64,000 bases of DNA from Fasciola hepatica (lineage: Eukaryota > Platyhelminthes > Trematoda > Plagiorchiida > Fasciolidae). Of the stretch, positions 40,800 to 56,100 are shown one piece after another. The stretch lies in the NCBI GenBank assembly GCA_948099385.1, contig CANUEZ040000159.1, positions 6,962,501 to 7,026,500 on the forward strand, written 5' to 3'. Each line of letters starts with the position of its first letter. Within the stretch, counting starts at the first letter, position 1. The position numbers and the translations under genes are program-made. Under the pieces are notes generated by a model, which searched no databases, was not told the origin of the DNA, and saw nothing but the letters and a program-made list of their open reading frames with translations.

Positions 40800-43700
40800 C
40801 ATGATATAGCACCCTTCCGTCACTGGCTTCGAACGGTAACAACCCGCTTCCCACACAGCGATCCACTCCTATGATGGATGACTTCTCTGTAGGGGCCTAA
40901 GTACAACGAACGCATTCCGTTATGAACAACCTACACAGCTTGGTTACTGTTTGCAATTGAGTTGTAGGAGATTACATTTGTATATGATATGATTCATCAT
41001 GCAGCTTGAACGCTCAACTCACCATTGAAAAGCATGGAAGCACTGTACAGCTGTTTCATCCTTGTTGGGAATCATCAGCAGTGCACATCCATGGTGCACC
41101 CACGGGGACTCGAACCCGCGGTGAACGATTGTGAATCGGACACCTTAACCACAAGGCTATCCGGGCCGGCTCTCAACGTTTTGTTGAACATCTACACTAC
41201 ATGATATAGCACCCTTCCGTCACTGGCTTCGAACGGTAACAACCCGCTTCCCACACAGCGATCCACTCCTATGATGGATGACTTCTCTGTAGGGGCCTAA
41301 GTACAACGAAGGCATTCCGTTATGAACAACCCACACAGCTTGGTTACTGTTTGCAATTGAGTTGTAGGAGATTAGATTTGTATATGATATGATTCATCAT
41401 GCAGCTTGAACGCTCAACTCACCATTGAAAAGCATGGAAGCACTGTACAGCTGTTTCATCCTTGTTGGGAATCATCAGCAGTGCACATCCATGGAGCACA
41501 CACGGGGACTCGAACTCGGGGTGAACCTCCGTGAGAGAAACACATTCAACACAAGCCTATCCGGGCTGGCTCTCAACGGTTTCTTGAACATCTACACTAC
41601 ATGATATAGCCTCCCTCCGTCACTGGCTTCGAACGGTAACAACCCGCTTCCCACACAGCGATCCACTCGTATGATGAATGACCTCTCTGTAGGCGCCTAA
41701 GTACAACGAACGCATTCCGTTATGAACAACCTACACAGCTTGGTTACTGTTTGCAATGGAGTTGTAGGAGATTAGATTTGTATATGATATGATTCATCAT
41801 GCAGCTTGAACGCTCAACTCACCATTGAAAAGCATGGAAGCACTGTACAGCTGTTTCATCCTTGTTGGGAATCATCAGCAGTGCACATCCATGGAGCACC
41901 CACGGGGACTCGAACCCGGGGTGAACCATCGTGAAAGAAACACATTAAGCACAAAGCTATCCGGGCTGGCTCTCAACGGTTTGTTCAACATCTATACTAC
42001 ATGATATAGCACCCATCCGTCACTGGCTTTGAACGGTAACAACCCGCTTCCCATACAGCGATCCACTCCTATGATGGATGACTTCTCTGTAGGGGCCTAA
42101 GTACAACGAAGGCATTCCGTTATGAACAACCCACACAGCTTGGTTACTGTTTGCAATTGAGTTGTAGGAGATTAGATTTGTATATGATATGATTCATCAT
42201 GCAGCTTGAACGCTCAACTCACCATTGAAAAGCATGGAAGCACTGTACAGCTGTTTCATCCTTGTTGGGAATCATCAGCAGTGCACATCCATGGAGCACA
42301 CACGGGGACTCGACCTCGGGGTGAACCTCCGTGAGAGAAACACCTTAACCACAAGGCTATCCGGGCTAGCTCTCAACGTTTAGTTCAACATCTACACTAC
42401 ATGATATAGCACCCTTCCGTCACTGGCTTCGAACGGTAACAACCCGCTTCCCACACAGCGATCCACTCGTATGATGAATGACCTCTCTGTAGGCGCCTAA
42501 GTACAACGAAGGCATTCCGTTATGAACAACCTACACAGCTTGGTTACTGTTTGCAATTGAGTTGTAGGAGATTAGATTTGTATATGATATGATTCATCAT
42601 GCAGCTTGAACGCTCAACTCACCATTGAAAAGCATGGAAGCACTGTACAGCTGTTTCATCCTTGTTGGGAATCATCAGCAGTGCACATCCATGGAGCACC
42701 CACGGGGACTCGAACCCGGGGTGAACCATCGTGAAAGAAACACATTAAGCACAAGGCTATCCGGGCTGGCTCTCAACGGTTTGTTCAACATCTACACTAC
42801 ATGATATAACCTCCCTCCGTCACTGGCTTCGAACGGTAACAACCCGCTTCCCACACAGCGATCCACTCCTATGATGGATGACTTCTCTGTAGGGGCCTGA
42901 GTACAACGAAGGCATTCCGTTATGAACAACCTACACAGCTTGGTTACTGTTTGCAATTGAGTTGTAGGAGATTAGATTTGTATATGATATGATTCATCAT
43001 GCAGCTTGAACGCTCAACTCACCATTGAAAAGCATGGAAGCACTGTACAGCTGTTTCATCCTTGTTGGGAATCATCAGCAGTGCACATCCATGGAGCACC
43101 CACGAGGACTCGAAACCGGGGTGAACGATTGTGAATCGAACACCTTAACCACAAGGCTATCCGGGCTGGCTCTCAACGGTTTCTTGAACATCTACACTAC
43201 ATGATATAACCTCCCTCCGTCACTGGCTTCGAACGGTAACAACCCGCTTCCCACACAGCGATCCACTCCTATGATGGATGACTTCTCTGTAGGGGCCTGA
43301 GTACAACGAAGGCATTCCGTTATGAACAACCTACACAGCTTGGTTACTGTTTGCAATTGAGTTGTAGGAGATTAGATTTGTATATGATATGATTCATCAT
43401 GCAGCTTGAACGCTCAACTCACCATTGAAAAGCATGGAAGCACTGTACAGCTGTTTCATCCTTGTTGGGAATCATCAGCAGTGCACATCCATGGAGCACC
43501 CACGAGGACTCGAAACCGGGGTGAACGATTGTGAATCGAACACCTTAACCACAAGGCTATCCGGGCTGGCTCTCAACGGTTTCTTGAACATCTACACTAC
43601 ATGATATAGCACCCTTCCGTCACTGGCTTCGAACGGTAACAACCTGCTTCCCACACAGCGATCCACTCCTATGATGGATGACTTCTCTGTAGGGGCCTGA

Positions 43701-44398
43701 GTACAACGAAGGCATTCCGTTATGAACAACCTACACAGCTTGGTTACTGTTTGCAATTGAGTTGTAGGAGATTACATTTGTATATGATATGATTCATCAT
43801 GCAGCTTGAACGCTCAACTCACCATTGAAAAGCATGGAAGCACTGTACAGCTGTTTCATCCTTGTTGGGAATCATCAGCAGTGCACATCCATGGAGCACC
43901 CACGGGCCTCGAACCCGGGGTGAACGATTGTGAATCGAACACCTTAACCACAAGGCTATCCGGGCTGGCTCTCAACGGTTTGTTCAACATCTACACTACA
44001 TGATATAGCACCCTTCCGTCACTGGCTTCGAACGGTAACAACCCGCTTCCCACACAGCGATCCACTCCTATGATGGATGAATTCTCTGTAGGCGCCCAAG
44101 TACAACGAAGGCATTCCGTTATGAACAACCTACACAGCTTGGTTACTGTTTGTAATTGAGTTGTAGGAGATTAGATTTGTATATGATATGATTCATCATG
44201 CAGCTTGAACGCTCAACTCACCATTGAAAAGCATGGAAGCACTGTACAGCTATTTCATCCTTGTTGGGAATCATCAGCAGTGCACATCCATGGAGCACCA
44301 ACGGGGACTCGAACCCGGGGTGAACGATTGTGAATCGAACACCTTAACCACAAGGCTATCCGGGCTGGCTCTCAACGGTTTGTTCAACATCTACACTA
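40800..44398. repeat. Higher-order repeat block 1 (9 units, about 3.6 kb)
   Basis: Ordered unit markers: TGGTGCACCC with CCGGGCCGGC (40800); CATTCAACACAAGCC (41200); CTCCCTCC with TCGTATGATGAATGACC and CAAAGC (41600); CCCATCC with CCATACAGCG and CGACCTCGG (42000); TCGTATGATGAATG (42400); CGAGGACTCGAAACC with TTCTTGAAC (42800 and again 43200); CACGGGCCTCG (43600); GGCGCCCAAG with TGTAATTG and AGCTATTTC (43999). The doubled unit 42800/43200 is the only length difference from block 2. Confidence 0.93.
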
Positions 44399-47300
44399 CA
44401 TGATATAGCACCCTTCCGTCACTGGCTTCGAACGGTAACAACCCGCTTCCCACACAGCGATCCACTCCTATGATGGATGACTTCTCTGTAGGGGCCTAAG
44501 TACAACGAACGCATTCCGTTATGAACAACCTACACAGCTTGGTTACTGTTTGCAATTGAGTTGTAGGAGATTAGATTTGTATATGATATGATTCATCATG
44601 CAGCTTGAACGCTCAACTCACCATTGAAAAGCATGGAAGCACTGTACAGCTGTTTCATCCTTGTTGGGAATCATCAGCAGTGCACATCCATGGTGCACCC
44701 ACGGGGACTCGAACCCGCGGTGAACGATTGTGAATCAAACACCTTAACCACAAGGCTATCCGGGCCGGCTCTCAACGTTTTGTTGAACATCTACACTACA
44801 TGATATAGCACCCTTCCGTCACTGGCTTCGAACGGTAACAACCCGCTTCCCACACAGCGATCCACTCCTATGATGGATGACTTCTCTGTAGGGGCCTAAG
44901 TACAACGAAGGCATTCCGTTATGAACAACCCACACAGCTTGGTTACTGTTTGCAATTGAGTTGTAGGAGATTAGAATTGTATATGATATGATTCATCATG
45001 CAGCTTGAACGCTCAACTCACCATTGAAAAGCATGGAAGCACTGTACAGCTGTTTCATCCTTGTTGGGAATCATCAGCAGTGCACATCCATGGAGCACAC
45101 ACGGGGACTCGAACTCGGGGTGAACCTCCGTGAGAGAAACACATTCAACACAAGCCTATCCGGGCTGGCTCTCAACGGTTTCTTGAACATCTACACTACA
45201 TGATATAGCCTCCCTCCGTCACTGGCTTCGAACGGTAACAACCCGCTTCCCACACAGCGATCCACTCGTATGATGAATGACCTCTCTGTAGGCGCCTAAG
45301 TACAACGAACGCATTCCGTTATGAACAACCTACACAGCTTGGTTACTGTTTGCAATGGAGTTGTAGGAGATTAGATTTGTATATGATATGATTCATCATG
45401 CAGCTTGAACGCTCAACTCACCATTGAAAAGCATGGAAGCACTGTACAGCTGTTTCATCCTTGTTGGGAATCATCAGCAGTGCACATCCATGGAGCACCC
45501 ACGGGGACTCGAACCCGGGGTGAACCATCGTGAAAGAAACACATTAAGCACAAAGCTATCCGGGCTGGCTCTCAACGGTTTGTTCAACATCTATACTACA
45601 TGATATAGCACCCATCCGTCACTGGCTTTGAACGGTAACAACCCGCTTCCCATACAGCGATCCACTCCTATGATGGATGACTTCTCTGTAGGGGCCTAAG
45701 TACAACGAAGGCATTCCGTTATGAACAACCCACACAGCTTGGTTACTGTTTGCAATTGAGTTGTAGGAGATTAGATTTGTATATGATATGATTCATCATG
45801 CAGCTTGAACGCTCAACTCACCATTGAAAAGCATGGAAGCACTGTACAGCTGTTTCATCCTTGTTGGGAATCATCAGCAGTGCACATCCATGGAGCACAC
45901 ACGGGGACTCGACCTCGGGGTGAACCTCCGTGAGAGAAACACCTTAACCACAAGGCTATCCGGGCTAGCTCTCAACGTTTAGTTCAACATCTACACTACA
46001 TGATATAGCACCCTTCCGTCACTGGCTTCGAACGGTAACAACCTGCTTCCCACACAGCGATCCACTCGTATGATGAATGACCTCTCTGTAGGCGCCTAAG
46101 TACAACGAAGGCATTCCGTTATGAACAACCTACACAGCTTGGTTACTGTTTGCAATTGAGTTGTAGGAGATTAGATTTGTATATGATATGATTCATCATG
46201 CAGCTTGAACGCTCAACTCACCATTGAAAAGCATGGAAGCACTGTACAGCTGTTTCATCCTTGTTGGGAATCATCAGCAGTGCACATCCATGGAGCACCC
46301 ACGGGGACTCGAACCCGGGGTGAACCATCGTGAAAGAAACACATTAAGCACAAGGCTATCCGGGCTGGCTCTCAACGGTTTGTTCAACATCTACACTACA
46401 TGATATAACCTCCCTCCGTCACTGGCTTCGAACGGTAACAACCCGCTTCCCACACAGCGATCCACTCCTATGATGGATGACTTCTCTGTAGGGGCCTGAG
46501 TACAACGAAGGCATTCCGTTATGAACAACCTACACAGCTTGGTTACTGTTTGCAATTGAGTTGTAGGAGATTAGATTTGTATATGATATGATTCATCATG
46601 CAGCTTGAACGCTCAACTCACCATTGAAAAGCATGGAAGCACTGTACAGCTGTTTCATCCTTGTTGGGAATCATCAGCAGTGCACATCCATGGAGCACCC
46701 ACGAGGACTCGAAACCGGGGTGAACGATTGTGAATCGAACACCTTAACCACAAGGCTATCCGGGCTGGCTCTCAACGGTTTCTTGAACATCTACACTACA
46801 TGATATAGCACCCTTCCGTCACTGGCTTCGAACGGTAACAACCCGCTTCCCACACAGCGATCCACTCCTATGATGGATGACTTCTCTGTAGGGGCCTGAG
46901 TACAACGAAGGCATTCCGTTATGAACAACCTACACAGCTTGGTTACTGTTTGCAATTGAGTTGTAGGAGATTACATTTGTATATGATATGATTCATCATG
47001 CAGCTTGAACGCTCAACTCACCATTGAAAAGCATGGAAGCACTGTACAGCTGTTTCATCCTTGTTGGGAATCATCAGCAGTGCACATCCATGGAGCACCC
47101 ACGGGCCTCGAACCCGGGGTGAACGATTGTGAATCGAACACCTTAACCACAAGGCTATCCGGGCTGGCTCTCAACGGTTTGTTCAACATCTACACTACAT
47201 GATATAGCACCCTTCCGTCACTGGCTTCGAACGGTAACAACCCGCTTCCCACACAGCGATCCACTCCTATGATGGATGAATTCTCTGTAGGCGCCCAAGT

Positions 47301-47597
47301 ACAACGAAGGCATTCCGTTATGAACAACCTACACAGCTTGGTTACTGTTTGTAATTGAGTTGTAGGAGATTAGATTTGTATATGATATGATTCATCATGC
47401 AGCTTGAACGCTCAACTCACCATTGAAAAGCATGGAAGCACTGTACAGCTATTTCATCCTTGTTGGGAATCATCAGCAGTGCACATCCATGGAGCACCAA
47501 CGGGGACTCGAACCCGGGGTGAACGATTGTGAATCGAACACCTTAACCACAAGGCTATCCGGGCTGGCTCTCAACGGTTTGTTCAACATCTACACCA
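44399..47597. repeat. Higher-order repeat block 2 (8 units, about 3.2 kb)
   Basis: It repeats the ordered markers of block 1 at unit starts 44399, 44799, 45199, 45599, 45999, 46399, 46799 and 47198, with only scattered substitutions. Examples are ATCGGAC to ATCAAAC in the first unit and TAGATTT to TAGAATT in the second. It lacks the duplicate of the sixth unit. Confidence 0.93.
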
Positions 47598-50500
47598 CAT
47601 GATATAGCACCCTTCCGTCACTGGCTTTCAACGGTAACAACCCGCTTCCCACACAGCGATCCACTCCTATGATGGATGACCTCTCTGTAGGGGCCTAAGT
47701 ACAACGAAGGCATTCCGTTATGAACAACCTACACAGCTTGGTTACTGTTTGCAATTGAGTTGTAGGAGATTAGATTTGTATATGATATGATTCATCATGC
47801 AGCTTGAACGCTCAACTCACCATTGAAAAGCATGGAAGCACTGTACAGCTGTTTCATCCTTGTTGGGAATCATCAGCAGTGCACATCCATGGAGCACCCA
47901 CGAGGACTCGAACCCGGGGTGAACGATTGTGAATCGAACACCTTAACCACAAGGCTATCCGAACTGGCTCTCAACGGTTTGTTGAACATCTACACTACAT
48001 GATATAGCACCCTCCCGTCACTGGCTTCGAACGGTAACAACCCGCTTCCCACACAGCGATCCACTCCTATGATGGATGACTTCTCTGTAGGGGCCTAAGT
48101 TCAACGAAGGCATTCCGTTATGAACAACCCACACAGCTTGGTTACTGTTTGCAATTGAGTTGTAGGAGATTAGATTTGTATATGATATGATTCATCATGC
48201 AGCTTGAACGCTCAACTCACCATTGAAAAGCATGGAAGCACTGTACTGCTGTTTCACTCTTGTTGAGAATCATCAGCAGTGCACATCCATGGAGCACCAA
48301 CGGGGACTCGAACCCTGGGTGAACAATTGTGAATCGAACACCTTAACCACAAGGCTATCCGGGCTGGCTCTCAATGGTTTGTTCAACATCTACACTACAT
48401 GATATAGCACCCTTCCGTCACTGGCTTCGAACGGTAACAACCCGCTTCCCACAAGGCGATCCACCCCTATGATGGTTGACTTCTCCGTGTGTGTCTAAGT
48501 ACAACGAAGGCATTCCGTTATGAACAACCTACACAGCTTGGTTACTGTTTGCAATTGAGTTGTAGGAGATTAGATTTGTATATGATATGATTCATCATGC
48601 AGCTTGAACGCTCAACTCACCATTGAAAAGCATGGAAGCACTGTATAGCTGTTTCATCCTTGTTGGGAATCATCAGCAGTGCACATCCATGGAGCACCCA
48701 CGGGGACTCGAACCCGGGGTGAACGATTGTGAATCGAACACCCTAACCACAAGGCTATCCGGGCTGGCTCTCAACGGTTTGTTGAACATCTACACTACAT
48801 GATATAGCACCCTTCCGTCACTGGCTTCGAACGGTAACAACCCGCTTCCCACAAGGCGATCCACTGCTATGATGGATGACTTCTCTGTAGGTGCCTAAGT
48901 ACAACGAAGGCATTCCGTTATGAACAACCTACACAGCTTGGTTACTGTTTGCAATTGAGTTGTAGGAGATTAGATTTGTATATGATATGATTCATCATGC
49001 AGCTTGAACGCTCAACTCACCATTGAAAAGCATGGAAGCACTGTACAGCTGTTTCATCCTTGTTGGGAATCATCAGCAGTGCACATCCATGGAGCACCCA
49101 CGGGGACTCGAACCCGGGGTGAACGATTGTGAATCGAACACCCTAACCACAAGGCTATCCGGGCTGGCTCTCAACGGTTTGTTGAACATCTACACTACAT
49201 GATATAGCACCCTTCCGTCACTGGCTTCGAACGGTAACAACCCGCTTCCCACAAGGCGATCCACTGCTATGATGGATGACTTCTCTGTAGGTGCCTAAGT
49301 ACAACGAAGGCATTCCGTTATGAACAACCTACACAGCTTGGTTACTGTTTGCAATTGAGTTGTAGGAGATTAGATTTGTATATGATATGATTCATCATGC
49401 AGCTTGAACGCTCAACTCACCATTGAAAAGCATGGAAGCACTGTACAGCTGTTTCATCCTTGTTGGGAATCATCAGCAGTGCACATCCATGGAGCACCCA
49501 CGAGGACTCGAAACCGGGGTGAACGATTGTGAATCGAACACCTTAACCACAAGGCTATCCGGGCTGGCTCTCAACGGTTTGTTGAACATCTACACTACAT
49601 GATATAGCACCCTTCCGTCACTGGCTTCGAACGGTAACAACCTGCTTCCCACACAGCGATCCACTCCTATGATGGATGACTTCTCTGTAGGGGCCTGAGT
49701 ACAACGAAGGCATTCCGTTATGAACAACCTACACAGCTTGGTTACTGTTTGCAATTGAGTTGTAGGAGATTACATTTGTATATGATATGATTCATCATGC
49801 AGCTTGAACGCTCAACTCACCATTGAAAAGCATGGAAGCACTGTACAGCTGTTTCATCCTTGTTGGGAATCATCAGCAGTGCACATCCATGGAGTCCCCA
49901 CGTGAACTCGAACCCGGGGTGAACGATTGTGAATCGAACACCTTAACCACAAGGCTATCCGGGCTGGCTCTCAACGGTTTGTTCAACATCTACACTACAT
50001 GATATAGCACCCTTCCGTCACTGGCTTCGAACGGTAACAACCCGCTTCCCACACAGCGATCCACTCCTATGATGGATGAATTCTCTGTAGGCGCCCAAGT
50101 ACAACGAAGGCATTCCGTTATGAACAACCTACACAGCTTGGTTACTGTTTGTAATTGAGTTGTAGGAGATTAGATTTGTATATGATATGATTCATCATGC
50201 AGCTTGAACGCTCAACTCACCATTGAAAAGCATGGAAGCACTGTACAGCTATTTCATCCTTGTTGGGAATCATCAGCAGTGCACATCCATGGAGCACCAA
50301 CGGGGACTCGAACCCGGGGTGAACGATTGTGAATCGAACACCTTAACCACAAGGCTATCCGGGCTGGCTCTCAACGGTTTGTTCAACATCTACACCACAT
50401 GATATAGCACCCTTCCGTCACTGGCTTTCAACGGTAACAACCCGCTTCCCACACAGCGATCCACTCCTATGATGGATGACCTCTCTGTAGGGGCCTAAGT

Positions 50501-53196
50501 ACAACGAAGGCATTCCGTTATGAACAACCTACACAGCTTGGTTACTGTTTGCAATTGAGTTGTAGGAGATTAGATTTGTATATGATATGATTCATCATGC
50601 AGCTTGAACGCTCAACTCACCATTGAAAAGCATGGAAGCACTGTACAGCTGTTTCATCCTTGTTGGGAATCATCAGCAGTGCACATCCATGGAGCACCCA
50701 CGAGGACTCGAACCCGGGGTGAACGATTGTGAATCGAACACCTTAACCACAAGGCTATCCGGGCTGGCTCTCAACGGTTTGTTGAACATCTACACTACAT
50801 GATATAGCACCCTCCCGTCACTGGCTTCGAACGGTAACAACCCGCTTCCCACACAGCGATCCACTCCTATGATGGATGACTTCTCTGTAGGGGCCTAAGT
50901 TCAACGAAGGCATTCCGTTATGAACTACCCACACAGCTTGGTTACTGTTTGCAATTGAGTTGTAGGAGATTAGATTTGTATATGATATGATTCATCATGC
51001 AGCTTGAACGCTCAACTCACCATTGAAAAGCATGGAAGCACTGTACAGCTGTTTCATCCTTGTTGGGAATCATCGGCAGTGCACATCCATGGAGCACCAA
51101 CGGGGACTCGAAACCGGGGTGAACGATTGTGAATCGAACACCTTAACCACAAGGCTATCCGGGCTGGCTCTCAACGGTTTGTTCAACATCTACACTACAT
51201 GATATAGCGCCCTTCCGTCACTGGCTTCGAAGGGTAACAACCCGCTTCCCACACAGAGATACACTCCTATGATGAATGACTTCTCTGTAGGCGTCTAAGT
51301 ACAACGAAGGCATTCCGTTATGAACAACCTACACAGCTTGGTGACTGTTTGCAATTGAGTTGTAGGAGATTAGATTTGTATATGATATGATTCATCATGC
51401 AGCTTGAACGCTCAACTCACCATTGAAAAGCATGGAAGCACTGTACAGCTGTTTCATCCTTGTTGGGAATCATCAGCAGTGCACATCCATGGAGCACCCA
51501 CGGGCCTCGAACCCGGGGTGAACGATTGTGAATCGAACACCTTAACCACAAGGCTATCCGGGCTGGCTCTCAACGGTTTGTTCAACATCTACACTACATG
51601 ATATAGCACCCTTCCGTCACTGGCTTCGAACGGTAACAACCCGCTTCCCACACAGCGATCCACTCCTATGATGGATTACTTCTCTGTAGGGGCCTAAGTA
51701 CAACGAAGGCATTCCGTTATGAACAACCTACACAGCTTGGTTACTGTTTGTAATTGAGTTGTAGGAGATTAGATTTGTATATGATATGATTCATCATGCA
51801 GCTTGAACGCTCAACTCACCATTGAAAAGCATGGAAGCACTGTACAGCTATTTCATCCTTGTTGGGAATCATCAGCAGTGCACATCCATGGAGCACCAAC
51901 GGGGACTCGAACCCGGGGTGAACGATTGTGAATCGAACACCTTAACCACAAGGCTATCCGGGCTGGCTCTCAACGGTTTGTTCAACATCTACACCACATG
52001 ATATAGCACCCTTCCGTCACTGGCTTTCAACGGTAACAACCCGCTTCCCACACAGCGATCCACTCCTATGATGGATGACCTCTCTGTAGGGGCCTAAGTA
52101 CAACGAAGGCATTCCGTTATGAACAACCTACACAGCTTGGTTACTGTTTGCAATTGAGTTGTAGGAGATTACATTTGTATATGATATGATTCATCATGCA
52201 GCTTGAACGCTCAACTCACCATTGAAAAGCATGGAAGCACTGTACAGCTGTTTCATCCTTGTTGGGAATCATCAGCAGTGCACATCCATGGAGCACCCAC
52301 GAGGACTCGAACCCGGGGTGAACGATTGTGAATCGAACACCTTAACCACAAGGCTATCCGGGCTGGCTCTCAACGGTTTGTTGAACATCTACACTACATG
52401 ATATAGCACCCTCCCGTCACTGGCTTCGAACGGTAACAACCCGCTTCCCACACAGCGATCCACTCCTATGATGGATGACTTCTCTGTAGGGGCCTAAGTT
52501 CAACGAAGGCATTCCGTTATGAACTACCCACACAGCTTGGTTACTGTTTGCAATTGAGTTGTAGGAGATTAGATTTGTATATGATATGATTCATCATGCA
52601 GCTTGAACGCTCAACTCACCATTGAAAAGCATGGAAGCACTGTACAGCTGTTTCATCCTTGTTGGGAATCATCGGCAGTGCACATCCATGGAGCACCCAC
52701 GGGGACTCGAAACCGGGGTGAACGATTGTGAATCGAACACCTTAACCACAAGGCTATCCGGGCTGGCTCTCAACGGTTTGTTCAACATCTACACTACATG
52801 ATATAGCACCCTTCCGTCACTGGCTTCGAACGGTAACAACCCGCTTCCCACACAGAGATACACTCCTATGATGAATGACTTCTCTGTAGGCGTCTAAGTA
52901 CAACGAAGGCATTCCGTTATGAACAACCTACACAGCTTGGTGACTGTTTGCAATTCAGTTGTAGGAGATTAGATTTGTATATGATATGATTCATCATGCA
53001 GCTTGAACGCTCAACTCACCATTGAAAAGCATGGAAGCACTGTACAGCTGTTTCATCCTTGTTGGGAATCATCAGCAGTGCACATCCATGGAGCACCAAC
53101 GGGGACTCGAACCCGGGGTGAACCATCGTGAAAGAAACACAATAAGCACAATCCTATCCGGGCTGGCTCTCAACGGTTTGTTGAACATCTACACTA
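47198..53196. repeat. Third higher-order family: a three- to four-unit block present three times
   Basis: The order is TGTAATTG with AGCTATTTC, then GGCTTTCAACGG with GATGACCTCTC and CGAGGACTCGAACCC, then CCCTCCCGTC with AAGTTCAACG. It occurs from 47198, 49998 and 51597. The last two copies add a fourth unit with CAGAGATACACTCC, GGCGTCTAAG and GGTGACTG. Between copies one and two are units with ACAAGGCGATCC (48398, 48798, 49198), the last two nearly identical. Confidence 0.88.
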
Positions 53197-56100
53197 CATG
53201 ACATAGCACCCTTCCGTCACTGGCTTCGAACGGTAACAACCCGCTTCCCACACAGCGATCCACTCCTATGATGGATGACTTCTCTGTAGGGGCCTCAGTA
53301 CAACGAACGCATTCCGTTATGAACAACCTACACAGCTTGGTAACTGTTTGCAATGGAGTTGTAGGAGATTAGATTTGTATATGATATGATTCATCATGCA
53401 GCTTGAACGCTCAACTCACCATTGAAAAGCATGGAAGCACTGTACAGCTGTTTCATCCTTGTTGGGAATCATCAGCAGTGCACATCCATGGAGCACCCAC
53501 GGGGACTCGAACCCGGGGTGAACCTCCGTGAGAGAAACACATTCAACACAAGCCTATCCGGGCTGGCTCTCATTGGTTAGTTCAACATCTACACTACATG
53601 ATATAGCACCCTTCCGTCACTGGATTCGAACGGTAACAACCCGCTTCCCACACAGCGATCCACTCCTATGATGGATGACTTCTCTGTAGGCGCCTAAGTA
53701 CAACGAAGGCATTCCGTTATGAACAACCTACACAGCTTGGTTACTGTTTGCAATTGAGTTGTAGGAGATTAGATTTGTATATGATATGATTCATCATGCA
53801 GCTTGAACGCTCAACTCACCATTGAAAAGCATGGAAGCACTGTACAGCTGTTTCATCCTTGTTGGGAATCATCAGCAGTGCACATCCATGGAGCCCCCAC
53901 GGGGACTCGAACCCGGGGTGAACCATCGTGAGAGAAACACATTAAACACATGTCTATCCGGGCTGGCTCTCAACGGTTTCTTGAACATCTACACTACATG
54001 ATATAGCACCCTCACGTCACTGGCTTCGAACGGTAACAACCCGCTTCCCACACAGCGATCCACTCCTATGATGGATGACTTCTCTGTAGGGGCCTAAGTA
54101 CAACGAAGGCATTCCGTTATGAACAACGTACACAGCTTGATTACTGTTTGCAATTGAGTTGTAGGAGATTAGATTTGTATATGATATGATTCATCATGCA
54201 GATTGAACGCTCAACTCACCATTGAAAAGCATGGAAGCACTGTACAGCTGTTTCATCCTTGTTGGGAATCATCAGCAGTGCACATCAATGGAGCCCCCAA
54301 GAGGAATGGAACCCGGAGTGAACGAATGTGAATCGAACAGTTCAACCACAAGGCTATCCGGGCTGGCTCTCAACGGTTTGTTGAACATCTACACTACATG
54401 ATATAGCATCCTTCCGTCACTGGCTTTGAACGGTAACAACCCGCTTCCCACACAGCGATCCACTCCTATGATGGATGACTTCTCTGTAGGGGCCTAAGTA
54501 CAACGAACGCATTCCGTTATGAACAACCTACACAGCTTGGTTACTGTTTGCAATTGAGTTGTAGGAGATTAGATTTGTATATGATATGATTCATCATGCA
54601 GCTTGAACGCTCAACTCACCATTGAAAAGCATGGAAGCACTGTACAGCTGTTTCATCCTTGTTGGGAATCATCAGCAGTGCACATCCATGGAGCACCCAC
54701 GGGGACTCGAACCCGGGGTGAACCTCCGTGAGAGAAACACATTCAACACAAGCCTATCCGGGCTGGCTCTCAACGGTTTGTTGAACATCTACACTACATG
54801 ATATAGCACCCTTCCGTCACTGGCTTCGAACGGTAACAACCCGCTTCCCACACAGCGATCCACTCCTATGATGAATGACTTCTCTGTAGGGGCCTAAGTA
54901 CAACGAAGGCATTCCGTTATGAACAACCTACACAGCTTGGTTACTGTTTGCAATTGAGTTGTAGGAGATTAGATTTGTATATGATATGATTCATCATGCA
55001 GCTTGAACGCTCAACTCACCATTGAAAAGCATGGAAGCACTGTACAGCTATTTCATCCTTGTTGGGAATCATCGGCAGTGCACATCCATGGAGCACCCAC
55101 GGGGACTCGAACCCGGGGTGAACGAATTTGAATCGAACACCTTAACCACAAGGCTATCCGGGCTGGCTCTCAACGGTTTGTTCTACATCTACACTACATG
55201 ATATAGCACCCTTCCGTCACTGGCTTTGAACGGTAACAACCCGCTTCCCACACAGCGATCCACTCCTATGATGGATGATTTCTCTTTAGGGGCCTAAGTA
55301 CAACGAAGGCATTCCGTTGTGAACAACCTACACAGCTTGGTTACTGTTTGCAATGGAGTTTTAGGAGATTAGATTTGTATATGATATGATTCATCATGCA
55401 GCTTGAACGCTCAACTCACCATTGAAAAGCATGGAAGCACTGTACAGCTGTTTCATCCTTGTTGGGAATCATCAACAGTGCATATACATGAAGCACCCAC
55501 GGGGACTCGAACCCGGGGTGAACCTCCTTGAGAGAAACACATACAACACAAGCCTATCCGGGCTGGCTCTCATTGGTTAGTTCAACATCTACACTACATG
55601 ATATAGCACCCTTCCGTCACTGGCTTTGAACGGTAACAACCCGCTTCCCACACAGCGATCCACTCCTATGATGGATGACTTCTCTGTAGGGGCCTAAGTA
55701 CAACGAAGGCATTCCGTTATGAACAACCTACACAGCTTGGTTACTGTTTGCAATTGAGTTGTAGGAGATTAGATTTGTATAGGATATGATTCATCATGCA
55801 GCTTGAACGCTCAACTCACCATTGAAAAGCATGGAAGCACTGTACAGCTGTTTCATCCTTGTTGGGAATCATCAGCAGTGCACATCCACCGAGCCCCCAC
55901 GGGGAATCGAACCCGGGGTGAACCTCCGTGAGAGAAGCACATTAACCACAAGGCTATCCGGGCTGGCTCTCATTGGTTAGTGCAACATCTACACTACATG
56001 ATATAGCACCCTCCCGTCACTGGCTTTGAACGGTAACAACCCGCTTCACACACAGCGATCCACTCCTATGATGGATGACTTCTCTGTAGGGGCATAAGTA

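Noticed and set aside
43806..44003. 65-aa frames at 43806, 47005, 51404 and 62203 that look conserved
   Set aside because: They begin at TTG rather than ATG and end just inside the next unit. The 'conservation' is only DNA repeat identity, and the long frame exists because a one-base deletion in the T-arm region joins two frames.
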